DNA from: Siphonodentalium dalli
Taxonomy: Eukaryota; Mollusca; Scaphopoda; Gadilida; Siphonodentaliidae
Assembly: GCA_032622095.1 (NCBI GenBank)
Contig: CP136065.1
Span: 65,029,031 to 65,093,030, forward strand
Length of the DNA stretch: 64,000 bases
Reading direction: 5' to 3'
The notes below the pieces were generated by a model that saw only the letters and a program-made list of their open reading frames with translations, ran no database searches and was not told the DNA's origin. The translations under genes were made by a program, and so were the position numbers. Below are positions 46,001 to 55,570 of the stretch, one piece after another (the stretch's first letter is position 1; each line of letters starts with the position of its first letter).

Positions 46001-47405
46001 TGCACGTGTTTCGAGTCGCGGATTTTCCAATGTTTATCGTCTTTGCATAATTTTATCTCCCCGACGAATTTGGCAGATATCCCCGACGGGGGGGCTGACC
46101 ATCCCCGACGGGGGGGCTGTAGCCCCCCCTGACCCCCCCTTGGCGCCACCCCTGCTGCTGGCGGCCATGTTTTTCGGCCGTATGACCCCAAAATGACTCG
46201 TTCCCATCTACATGCCATTGTTAACATCCATGACAAATTTTTTGATGATAAGACTAAAGGTACGAACTGTAGCCCGTGCTAAACGATTTAGTCATACAAA
46301 GAGTAAAATCCAAGATGGCTGCTGGCGGCCATGTTTTTCGGCCGAATGACCCCAAAATGACTCGTTCCCATCTACATGTCATTATTAACATTCATGACAA
46401 ATTTTATAATGATCAGACTAAAGGTACGACCTGAAGCCCGTGCTAAAGGATTTAGTCATACAAAGAGTAAAATTCAAGATGGCTGCTGGCGGCCATGTTT
46501 TTTCGCCGAATGACCCCAATATGACTCGTTTCCATCTACATGTCATTGTTAACATTCATGACAGATTTTATGATGATCAGACTAAAGGTACGACCTGTAG
46601 CCCGTGCTAAAGAATTTAGTCATACAAAGAGTAAAATCCAAGATGGCTGCTGGCGGCCATGTTTTTTGGCCGAATGACCCCAAAATGACTCATTCCCATC
46701 TACATGTAAATATAAACATCCATGACAAATTTCATGATGATAAGACGAACAGTACGACCTGTGGCCCGTGCTAATGAATTAAATTTTGAAATCAAAGATG
46801 GCTGCTGGCGGCCATGTTTTTTGTCAGAATGACCCCAAAATGACTCGTTCCCATCTACATGCCATTGTTAACATCCATGACAAATTTTATATTTATCAGA
46901 CTAAAGGTACGAACTGTAACCCGTGCTAAAGGATTTAGTCATACAAAGAGTAAAATCCAAGATGGCTGCTGGCGGCCATGTTTTTGGGCCGAATGACCCC
47001 AAAATGACTCGTTCTCATCTACATGTCATTATTAACATTCATGACAAATTTTATGATGATCAGACTCAAGGTACGAACTGTAGCCCGTGCTAAAGGATTT
47101 AGTCATACAAAGAGTAAAATCCAAGATGGCTGCTGGCGGCCATGTTTTTCGGCCGAATGACCCCAAAATGACTCGTTCCCATCTACATGTCATTGTTAAC
47201 ATTCATGACAAATTTCATGGCAATAAGACGAACAGTACGGCCTGTAGCCTGTGCTAATGGATTGAATTTTGAAATCCAAGATGGCCGATGACCCCAAAAT
47301 GACCCCAAAATGACTCGTTCCCATCTACATGTCAATGTCAACATCCATGACAAACTTCATAATAATCGGACCAAAGGTACGAACTGTAGCCGGTGCTAAA
47401 GGAAA
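43073..47405. repeat. About 165-bp tandem array, roughly 23 units
   Basis: The unit contains GGATTTAGTCATACAAAGAG, TAAAATCCAAGATGGCTGCT, GGCGGCCATGTTTTTTGGCC, GAATGACCCCAAAATGACTC, GTTCCCATCTACATG, TTAACATTCATGACAAATTT and ATGATGATCAGACTAAAGGT. A second subtype has AATGAATTAAATTTTGAAAT in place of the first block. One diverged unit lies left of the A-B array (about 39755-39913), showing that the array inserted into an existing satellite. Confidence 0.93.
45546..46154. mobile_element. hAT MITE inside the satellite, 609 bp
   Basis: Left end CAGGGGTGGCGCCAGGATTT; right end TGGCGCCACCCCTG; perfect 8-bp duplication CTGCTGGC (45538-45545 and 46155-46162). Subterminal CCCCGACGGGGGGGCT repeats occur. 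Excision restores an ordinary satellite unit. Related to the 161-bp element at 5282. Confidence 0.93.
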
Positions 47406-47520
47406 TTGTTGACGCATCACGCACACACACACGGACGACGGATACCAAGCCATGGCAATAGCTCAAACTTTACAAAGTAAAGTTGAGCTAATAAGCGCTA
47501 TATTGCGCTTATAAATTTTT

Positions 47521-47812
47521 TTTATATAAATTCTCAAATTTAACCTGGAACCCTGAATACATCTTAATTCTAGAACTGATTGAATTGTAGTACACACATA
47601 TTCACAAGCCAAAGTGAAATCCAGTTTCTGTCAGGGCTTTTATTATTTAAAATAATACTAATTTCGTCAACAACTTTGCTCTTGTGTTTGCTTGATGGGT
47701 GTATTCAAATCCACTTCTTGGGTCTTTGTGTATGCCATGATTACTAAGACCAACCAGCATTCGAGGATTTGAACATCTAGATTTGGATCCAAATCAACAC
47801 ACCTGGTATCAC
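47521..47812. other. Intron 1 sequence, nothing recognised
   Basis: No supported feature. Confidence 0.3.
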
Positions 47813-48305
47813 CAGCCCTGGGAATTAAGGAAAATTTGCCTAGGCAATATATTTGCCTAGGTGAAAGAAATCGGCCTAGGCAAAAACAGATTTTACCTAA
47901 GCAATTTTGCAACAATATTGCCATCTCAAATCAATATGATTCAATAATAACATGAATTGCCCAGAATTGCCTAGTTATTTTTGCGGAACATTATTTCCAG
48001 GCCATTACTCAACATATATTGATAATATATGTAAAATTCCACAAATCATCTCCAAAATAAGTGTCCTTATAACGGGTAGCTAGTTAGTGGCCCAGTGCCA
48101 TGGAAACAATTGTAGGACAATATATGTAATGAGTTATTTAAGGAAATCATTTTGGCTAAAGAGGTTCTATTTCTGATATACACAAATCAATTTTAGTAAC
48201 CCAATGAACTTGTTTTACCTAGGAAATATTATTGCCTAGGCAAACCGATTTTGCCTCTGCTTTTACCTAGGCATTGCCTATTGCCTAGGCTAATTCCCAG
48301 GGCTG
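47813..48305. mobile_element. hAT-like element with CAGCCCTGGGAATTA ends
   Basis: Inverted ends CAGCCCTGGGAATTA and TAATTCCCAGGGCTG, with a short flanking duplication (GTATCAC on the left, GTATCAC overlapping the last G on the right). The interior has many GCCTAGGC palindromes near both ends. 493 bp, non-coding; truncated copy at 1-273. Confidence 0.8.
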
Positions 48306-49485
48306 TATCACTAGCTATCACTGTTGTATGTTTTTGCCAGTTCTCAGTGTTCGAATTATCTAGTGTAGATCACGTCTTAATGATCTGCCGTCATTAATGA
48401 CCAAGAATGTGAATTTGAATTCAGCCGATCACAGATTCAATAACTCATTCCAGCACCTGAAATCTTTGTATGCATTTCTTTGAGAACCTGGGACAAATGT
48501 ACTGGACTCCTTGTCAATTTGAAAAGAATTGGCCCGAAAGTTACTGGTACCGGTATTTACCATTGTTCTAACTGGTATTCAATCGGTTCAGGGTTAAACA
48601 TTTTTACTCAAATGTCTGTAACTTTTGATATGCTATTGTTGGGAATAATACCATTTTAATCATATGAGTCCATTTTCATGGCAAATAGTTGAAAAAGATC
48701 ACCAGTGACCAGTATAGAACAATGCTGATTATCCCCATAGAGTTCAGTGTTAATTATTGATATCTTCAAATAGCAATTATCTTGATACGTGTGCGCCATA
48801 TGTGGAATATTTTAGGAAGATAATGTCATTTAAGACTTGTACACCAAATTTCAGATGAATCTGGTGAAAAATACCCTTATATGAGCAATTTTTTATTTTT
48901 CAAAAAGCAAAACGCTCTTTAAATTGGAAAATCCTCTTTATTATCAGATTCCGGAAAATTTAAAGCTGGAAACAAGTCAATCCTAAAATAGTACATGGAA
49001 CCCAATACAAATCCACTTCAATATTGCTTTTACCTCACAAAACCAGGTTAATTACATAAGGAAGTTGACTATTAAATAGTTGATAAATGCGTATCATATT
49101 TATAATACATGGGAGACTTTAACAGGTGATATCTGATAAACAAATACTGCTGGCCTCCTGGGAGCCATTTTATAATGTGGATTTTAGGAATTTTACATTA
49201 GTTCTGGGTAGGTTATGTTACAGAAGAGTGAAGTCCAGTGTACTCAGTACTGTTGGGATCACTCAGACCTTTATAACGATAGCAGATGTAACAACTGGAT
49301 ATCTAAATGAAAATAAAAGGGCCATATCTCAATTGAAAAAAATTGGATCACAAACCCACAATCGAACTCTGAGATTTTGGGTTGGGAAACTCACAGACCA
49401 AATTTTATTCCAATCAGATTTAAAATGTTTAAGTTATGCCTTATGGCAGCATGCCATGCATGAATGAATTCTAAGTAAAAAAAAA
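48306..49485. other. Intron 1 sequence, nothing recognised
   Basis: No supported element. A 113-codon frame at 49126-49467 has no recognisable protein feature and overlaps repeat-like words (GGGCCATATCTCAATTG), so I leave it unannotated. Confidence 0.35.
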
Positions 49486-49489
49486 TGAC

Positions 49490-49700
49490 ATAACCCTGTA
49501 AAACAAACTCCAGTCAAACCCATATTCGAATTTGATCTGTATTTTGGGCTGATCCACTCAGAGTCATACAAAAAATTTGGTTCCGATTGGATAGAAAATG
49601 TTTGAGTTATCGCATTATGCGTAAAGTGTCTACAGACGGACCTGTAGACAGATGGACGGACAGATTGAAGAATTACGAGTGGTCAATCCAGGCGTTGACA
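49490..49700 (-). repeat. Dispersed bivalve-style repeat, second inverted copy
   Basis: Shares CCCATATTCGAATTTGATCT, GGTTCCGATTGGATAGAAAA, TTATGCGTAAAGTGTC and ACAGATGGACGGACAGA with 32003-32200 and, inverted, with 53228 onward. Confidence 0.6.
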
Positions 49701-50023
49701 CTACATGTATGTATACCATAATATGGTATGGGTACACATAAAAACCAATAAAATGTCTGAAAAGTGAAATCACCATGCAATGTTAAGGACAATACGGTAT
49801 TTGATTTTGATTTTAGATTTACCCTGCAGTTGACAATTTCTTTTTTAAAAGAAGGAATGTGACCATGATGGACATGTATACTGATGCGGTAGAGAAGCCG
49901 ATAATCAAGCCCAATCAATATATAGATATGTCAGGTATTCTGGCAGTACACATCAGACTATCGTCAGTGGCGAATGAGTCACTCAGTCAGGAAAAAGTTT
50001 AGAGAAATATTTTTTTTATTTAC

Positions 50024-50115
50024 CTGTCCGCGTCGTAATGTTGAAAACATTCATCCGAAATCTTCTTATTTTTATCGAAATTCGACTTGACGAATCTATC
50101 CAAATAATTCTCCAT
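50024..50115 (-). CDS. Nicotinamidase, coding exon 1 (start codon)
   Basis: Starts at the ATG 50115-50113; 92 coding nt ending in AG before GTAAAT. It encodes MENYLDRFVKSNFDKNKK then ISDECFQHYDAD, the entry helix of EF-hand 1, whose loop continues in exon 2 (D28-E39). The frame joins exon 2 exactly (AG|A = Arg). The start is the first ATG in frame; intron 1 that follows is 29.7 kb. Vertebrates lack this enzyme, so it marks an invertebrate NAD salvage route (nicotinamide to nicotinic acid). Confidence 0.9.
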
Positions 50116-50318
50116 GTTGGACTGCAGTGCGACCCAGCAATGTCACATTTAATCGATGCGGATTACCCGTACTGCCAAAGCAATCGTCTGTCACACTAAT
50201 GTTTACATTTTCATCGATACGAAGAAATTCTCGCCAGGTAGCGGTGCAAGTGCTGATCAGGTCCTATATCTTTGAAACGGAGCATAAATTATTGTGCAAA
50301 AGTTACCTCCCTTCGCAA
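50116..50318. promoter_or_regulatory. Shared divergent promoter (nicotinamidase / eL18)
   Basis: About 200 bp separate the nicotinamidase ATG from the eL18 TOP tract on the other strand, so this stretch must hold both core promoters. It contains two ATCGAT sites (50152-50157, 50213-50218), close to DRE-type elements of housekeeping promoters. I see no strong TATA box. It is free of recognisable transposable elements. Confidence 0.65.
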
Positions 50319-50344
50319 CTTCCTTTTTCGTCCCCACTAAAATG
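50319..50344 (+). CDS. RPL18: Ribosomal protein eL18, exon 1 (TOP leader and ATG)
   Basis: CTTCCTTTTTCG at 50319 is a 5' terminal oligopyrimidine (TOP) tract, as in ribosomal protein mRNAs. It is followed by a short leader and ATG at 50342-50344. The donor GTTCGT follows the ATG directly, so exon 1 codes only for Met. The donor is weaker than consensus (+3 and +4 differ). Confidence 0.75.
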
Positions 50345-50477
50345 GTTCGTGTTAACAAAAAAAACATGCCTTAAAAATCTGCGTTGATCCGTATCATTAG
50401 ACCAAAATATCGCGAATTTCTTACAATATACACATATCCCATCATATTATCTCTGATTGTTACAATTTTATTTTCAG

Positions 50478-50564
50478 GGTATCGACATATGCCATCGTTT
50501 TGACCGCAAGGTCCGTAGGACCGAACCAAAAAGCGAGGATATCTACTTGAGACTTTTGGTCAAA
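50478..50564 (+). CDS. RPL18: Ribosomal protein eL18, exon 2
   Basis: Acceptor TTATTTTCAG, donor GTGAGT; 87 nt, 29 codons, phase 0 at both ends. It encodes [14 protein letters not shown] then [15 protein letters not shown], the conserved N-terminus of eukaryotic eL18, a large-subunit ribosomal protein. The next residues (LYRFLARRT in the family) must start exon 3. I found no such exon on the plus strand up to 64000, so either intron 2 exceeds 13 kb or the locus is broken. Confidence 0.93.
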
Positions 50565-50991
50565 GTGAGTTATAAATTAGACGATAGTCTGTTTTAATAC
50601 CTCTGTTTTACATCTCTTTGTTGATATGTCAGGTAGATATTACTGGATACGTGTTTCGTGAATTGCCATGTTATTAAATTTGGCCCATATAAATTTCCAT
50701 CAGACGTAAATGTCATCATTATTCATGCATCAATCATCATTCAATTCATTGACGTCACCACCACATAAGTTGGAATCACTGACTTTTATGCCACTTTTAG
50801 TGCCACCGCACATGCTGCGATTAAAATCGTAATTGTGGGAAATCGCAGGTGGGACATCCAATGCGCATGCCCATGACAATATCGTAGCCAAATTGTAGCG
50901 ATCAAGCACTGCTTGATTTTTACCAGGAAAATGGTGGCGTGACCTTGGCAACGCGCGCGATTGTAGCTATCACATGACCATTGTCGCACTG

Positions 50992-51108
50992 GCAGCCCTC
51001 ATAATTGACTTCGGCAATGCCAAAGCCATTTGCTGAAGCAAGCTGGGCCACGATAAAGGGTTGCCGTAGCAGATTGCCGAAGCCAAACAATCTGAATTAA
51101 AAGGGCTG
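50992..51108. mobile_element. 117-bp mini-MITE with 5-bp duplication
   Basis: Starts GCAGCCCTCATAATTGAC and ends TTAAAAGGGCTG, flanked by CACTG on both sides (50987-50991 and 51109-51113). Related to 27672-27757. Confidence 0.75.
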
Positions 51109-52139
51109 CACTGGTCATGTTGTAAATACCACGAAAAGAAAAAATTCAAAAATGGCGCAAAGTTCACAAACTTCTTGGACTTACTAAAATGTAGTCTGAC
51201 CAGACGTGGTAATATGGCTATGGCCATCCACGTCTGACCGCGGCGGCGCATCAGCTTAGACGGCTATCTAATTTTTTTAAATACACTTATTTTTAAGAAT
51301 CAACTAACATAGTCATTAATGTTAACAATATTGCAATATATATTAGCTCCGACACCTACCAGAACGTGTGTATAATTCCGTAATAATTTAATCCCAAAAT
51401 CCAGTCAGAAAACATGTTGACAAAACGTGGTTAAATGGCCGAAGCAGGAGGAGCTAACATATCACATGACTACGTGCGTCTCGTGCATGGCAAACATGAT
51501 TCTGCAACTCGCATTACTGTACCAGGATGTTAACAGTACGCATGTGTAACAAATTGGAGTTGGTAATTTGTAAAAACTACACGCATGCGCAGATTGTAGT
51601 TCCCCTCAACTTGAATTGTATCAGGGCAACCTAAATTGTACACTCAATGTGAACGCATGTGATTACATTGCCGTGCGCTCGGGGAACTCACAGGGGGATT
51701 CATGAAATTACGGGTCACATGCAATGGTCGACGAACACACGACATGTCAGTGTTTACGTTCTGTTATCTGTCGGATTTTAAGGATAAATGACACGTAGGT
51801 GAGTGGATGGTTTCACACTTGTATTTGTATTTAGTTGGTAAATACATATGCGTTGGTCCTAATTGTTACTTTTATAGGAATTATAGCCGCCTATGTTGTT
51901 TGAAGCACGCCATGGATCTTTGATGGCGTAAGCCATGACACAAAGATCAAATGGATCTAACTAAAATGAGGCCACATTGGTGGAGATGTGGCACGACAGG
52001 GAGTGCAGGCCTATACCACATATCAGCCATCTGCTATGCAGACAAGGAGAAGAGGGCTGCTGCAATTGTTGAAATTGGAGCAGCTGTCGTCCAAAATTGA
52101 CTATACATGTACATTGAATGTATTGTCCAACTTTCCCCA

Positions 52140-52565
52140 TCACTGGTAACGGAGCTTTTTCTTCAAGTCCGGAAAGGACGAATATGACGCAAGATACGAC
52201 CAAACCGCGATGTTCCCCGGGTAGTACATGTGCTACTGCATCACCCTGACATACCTTCATCTTCCTTTTCCAAAAAAGAGATTTATCGAGAATATTCGGC
52301 GAGAGTCGACTGGTTTTCAAACATTGGGTTGTCTTCTGGTCACACCGCACTCGCTGTCGTGGGAACAAGTATTTTCGTACCCTGACCTACTCGTACCCTC
52401 CGAAAAAAGTCAACTCGTACCCTATTCTGAGTAAACTAAGGCGTGCGTTCAGTTTCTCATCTAATAACTTTGCTTATCTTATTTTTTCACCGGGATTGAA
52501 CGTACTATGGCACCCAAATTGATCTCTTGGACGTAAAAGATACAGAAGTAGAACAGATACGTGCC

Positions 52566-52598
<33 letters not shown>

Positions 52599-53225
52599 TA
52601 AATAAACATACTTACCTGGTTTCAATCGTCGTATTCCATCACGATGCGCCGTGTCGTAATCCAGTTTCTCATCTAATAACATTATAAATTTGTCCACCCT
52701 GTTTTAAGGAATGGGTCCTGGGTCTTTACCACTGGGAAACAAATTGCTTCATAGAGGTTTACACTTTGTAAATGTCTATGAACGATAACGATTATAATAC
52801 GTAGAGCTGTCAGTGTGAAGATAACGTAATCAAATACTGTTATGCAAATTAAGTATGAAGACTTGAAAATCTTGTACAGGTAAGTATGGTTATTTAATTT
52901 GTATGTATATATATATATATATATAGGCAGGTTTCTGTTCTACTTCTGTATCTTTTACGTCCAAGAGATCAGGCATGTTTCTGTTCTATTTCTGTATCTT
53001 TTATGTCCAAGATATGCAAAGTTATTAGACGAGAAACTGAACGCACGCCTTAGTTTACTCAGAATAGGGTACGAGTGGACTTTTTTCGGAGGGTACGAGC
53101 TGGTCAGGGTACGAAAATACTTGTTCCCACGACAGCGAGTGCGGTGTGACCGGAAGTTCGATCGAACACAACCCAATATTTGAAAATCCATCGACTCTCG
53201 CCGAATATTCTCGATAAATCTCTTT
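52140..53225. repeat. Large inverted repeat with AT microsatellites
   Basis: About 200 bp at 52262-52475 (GAGAATATTCGGCGAGAGTC, CGCACTCGCTGTCGTGGGAA, GGCGTGCGTTCAGTTTCTC) return inverted at about 53025-53225. An inner pair (CTCTTGGACGTAAAAGATAC at 52525 and its complement at 52950) flanks two TA microsatellites (52565-52592, 52908-52925). A third copy of the outer part (TGATGCAGTAGCACATG, CGGTTTGGTCGTATT) is at 54557-54690. The 135-codon minus-strand frame here shows no known domain. Confidence 0.65.
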
Positions 53226-53227
53226 TT

Positions 53228-54480
53228 ATGTTTACCCATACCATAGTATGGTAAACATAATGTCGACGTCCGGATTGACCACTCGTCGTGCGTCCGTCCG
53301 TCTGTCTGTCTGTCCGTGGACACTTTACGCATGGTGCGATAACTCAAATATTTTCTATCCGATCGGAACTAAATTTTGTATACGAGTTTCTCAGACCGTA
53401 ATACAGATCGAGTTCGAATATGGGTTTGATCCGAGTTTTTTTACGGAGTTATGGCCCTTTTTCAACTTCGAATTCACGCATGCTGTCATAACTCAAACAA
53501 TTTTTATCTGATCGGAACCAAATTTGGTATGCGAGTTTCAGAGCCCAAAATACAGATCGAGTTCGAATATGGGTTTGATCCGAGTTTTTTTTACGCAATT
53601 ATGGCCCTTTTTAGACTTAGAATTCATGGATGCTACGATAACTAAAAAACATATTATCTCATGAGAACCAAATTTGGTATGTGAGTTTCTCTATCTAAAA
53701 TACAATTCGAATTCGAATATGGGTTTGATCAGATTATTTTTAATGGAGTTATGGCCCTTTGGTATAGAATTCATCCATGCTTCGATAGCTCAACCAGTTA
53801 TCGTCTGATAGGAACCAAATTTGGTATGTGAGTTTCTCAACTCAAAATACAGATCAAGTTTGAATATGGGTTAGAACCTGTTTTTTATACCAGAGTTATG
53901 GCCCTTTTTAACCAAGGATTGAACAGATTCGATATTTTTATGCTTATCATGTAGAACCATAGCAGATATATAACCCCTGTGATATCAGTTAGCACTGAGA
54001 GAGAGAATAGATTAACTTGTATTATTGGAAATTAGAGTTATTTTTAGCCATCATATTGTCAGGGCACTGTGGAAGCTGTAATTGGACAGAGAACCATCTG
54101 TTGTTTATTGTATTTCCATACAGCTCTCTGGTTTAGGATATCAATGCAGTGTTCCAGTGACATACCTGTACCTAATTTTATTGAGTTAAAATTGTTAACC
54201 CTTGTCATCAATTTTATGCTTTTGTATATTTTTCATGTAATCATTCTCCTATTATATCCCTTTCACTTGTATGGATTTTTGTGGTTAAAATGAACCCTTA
54301 ATTCTCAACATTCCTTATACTTAGCAGAAATACCTTTCATCTGATATATCTCATTTTATTGAGATGTATGTAAATTTTGTATGTGAATTTCTCAGCCCAA
54401 AATACAGATAGATTTCGAATTTGGGTTTGATCCATTTTTTTATATTTTAAGCAGAGTTATGGCTTATGGATTTTCGTGTC
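53228..54480 (+). repeat. Dispersed bivalve-style repeat (ATACCATAGTATGGTA start)
   Basis: Begins with the palindrome ATACCATAGTATGGTA, then GTCGACGTCCGGATTGACCA and GTCCGTCCGTCTGTCTGTC. Five to six diverged about 140-bp units follow (GATCGGAACCAAATTTGGTA, CAGATCGAGTTCGAATATGG, GAGTTATGGCCCTTTTT). A second copy starts at 57628. Confidence 0.7.
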
Positions 54481-54504
54481 AGAACTGAAAATAGCTGATC
54501 ACTA

Positions 54505-54557
54505 TCGCCAAGGTATGGGTTAAACATCTGCCGATCGTGATCGGCCTCTCGTTTGGA
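54505..54557 (+). repeat. Conserved 55-bp motif, copy 2
   Basis: TATCGCCAAGGTATGGGTTA, AACATCTGCCGATCGTGATC, GGCCTCTCGTTTGG; matches 31505-31575 (inverted) and 62668-62721. Confidence 0.75.
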
Positions 54558-54899
54558 AAAGGAAGATGAAAGGTAAGTCAGGGTGATGCAGTAGCACATG
54601 TATTACCCGGGGAACATCGCGGTTTGGTCGTATTTTGCGTCATATTCTTCCTTTCCGGACTTGAAGCAAAAGCTCCGTTGCGAGGCATGGGGGAAATTTC
54701 GACGGGATATCTTTAGTATCCCGTAGATTTTCGACTAGGGCAGCTGTGGAGTTGACAGGTACAAAAATGTAAAAATATTCAATTTCACTTGAACTTTCAA
54801 GTTCAACTTGTTAGTTTAGAAAATTGAGATACATGCCATGTATCTCATATATATTTTTGAAGACCTCTGTTTGTCTGTCTGTATGTATGTTTGTCATTA

Positions 54900-55570
54900 A
54901 TACAAATCTACGATTTTCGACCGATCGGGACGAAACTTGGTATGTGTGTGTAGTTTGACCAGGCGGTGGTCGTTGTCGTTTTGGCGAGCCCGTGTAGCGC
55001 ATGCGCAGACGAGATCTTGGAAACGGGTGGAGCTATCGACTTGAAATTTGGTATGTGAATGTATCTTGCCCCGAATACGAATTTTGTCGGGTCGCCGAGC
55101 CCATGCGATGCCAGCTTCGCGCATGCGCAGACCAGATCTCGGAAACGGGTAGAGCTATCGAAATTTGGTTAACTTGGTACATGTGTGTAGTTTGACCAAG
55201 CGGTCGACGTTGTCATATTGGCGAGCCCGTGCGGCGCCCGCTTTGCGCATGCGCAGACGAGATCTCGGAAACTGGTGTAGCTATCGACTTGAAATTTCCT
55301 ATGTGAATGTACCTTGCCCCGGATAAAAAATTTATCGGGTCGCCGAGCCCGTGCGACGCCAGCTTCGCGCATGCGCAGACGAGATCTCGGAAACGGATGG
55401 AGCTATTGACTTGAAATTTGGTATGTGAATGTATCTTGCCCCGGATACGAATTTTATCGGGTCGCCGAGCCAGTGCGACGCCATCTTCGCGCATGCGCAG
55501 ACCATAACTCGGAAACGGGTAGAGCTATCGACTTAAAATTTGGTTTTTGAATAGCCCGGACAACGTCGGG
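54900..55570 (+). repeat. About 115-bp tandem repeat, six units
   Basis: Units share GCGCATGCGCAGACGAGATC, TCGGAAACGGGTAGAGCTAT, CGACTTGAAATTTGGTATGT, GAATGTATCTTGCCCCGGAT and GGGTCGCCGAGCCCGTGCGA. Alternate units use TGTGTGTAGTTTGACCAGGC, a two-step pattern. Frames over it are repeat translations. Confidence 0.85.

Larger units (their letters stand above)
39649..47520. mobile_element. Tandem-core element (pearl/HINE-like)
   Basis: Left end at 39649-39680 is a 32-bp sequence also found at 318-349, including the hairpin GTGTCAATGACAC and TAGCTCAACTT. The right end near 47463-47490 has TAGCTCAAACTTTACAAAGT and AAAGTTGAGCTA, a hairpin whose last 11 bases invert the left TAGCTCAACTT. Between them is a core of about 165-bp tandem units. 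Short inverted termini, a terminal hairpin and a tandem core match the bivalve 'pearl' elements and Helentron-associated HINEs. The two later insertions (39914-43072 and 45546-46154) are not part of it. Confidence 0.6.

Noticed and set aside
44139-47405. Short frames repeated through the 165-bp array
   Set aside because: Translations of satellite units; they vary with unit subtype and have no conserved start or stop.
51961-52368. 135-codon minus-strand frame
   Set aside because: It lies in an inverted repeat that recurs at 53-54.7 kb with broken frames, and shows no recognisable domain.
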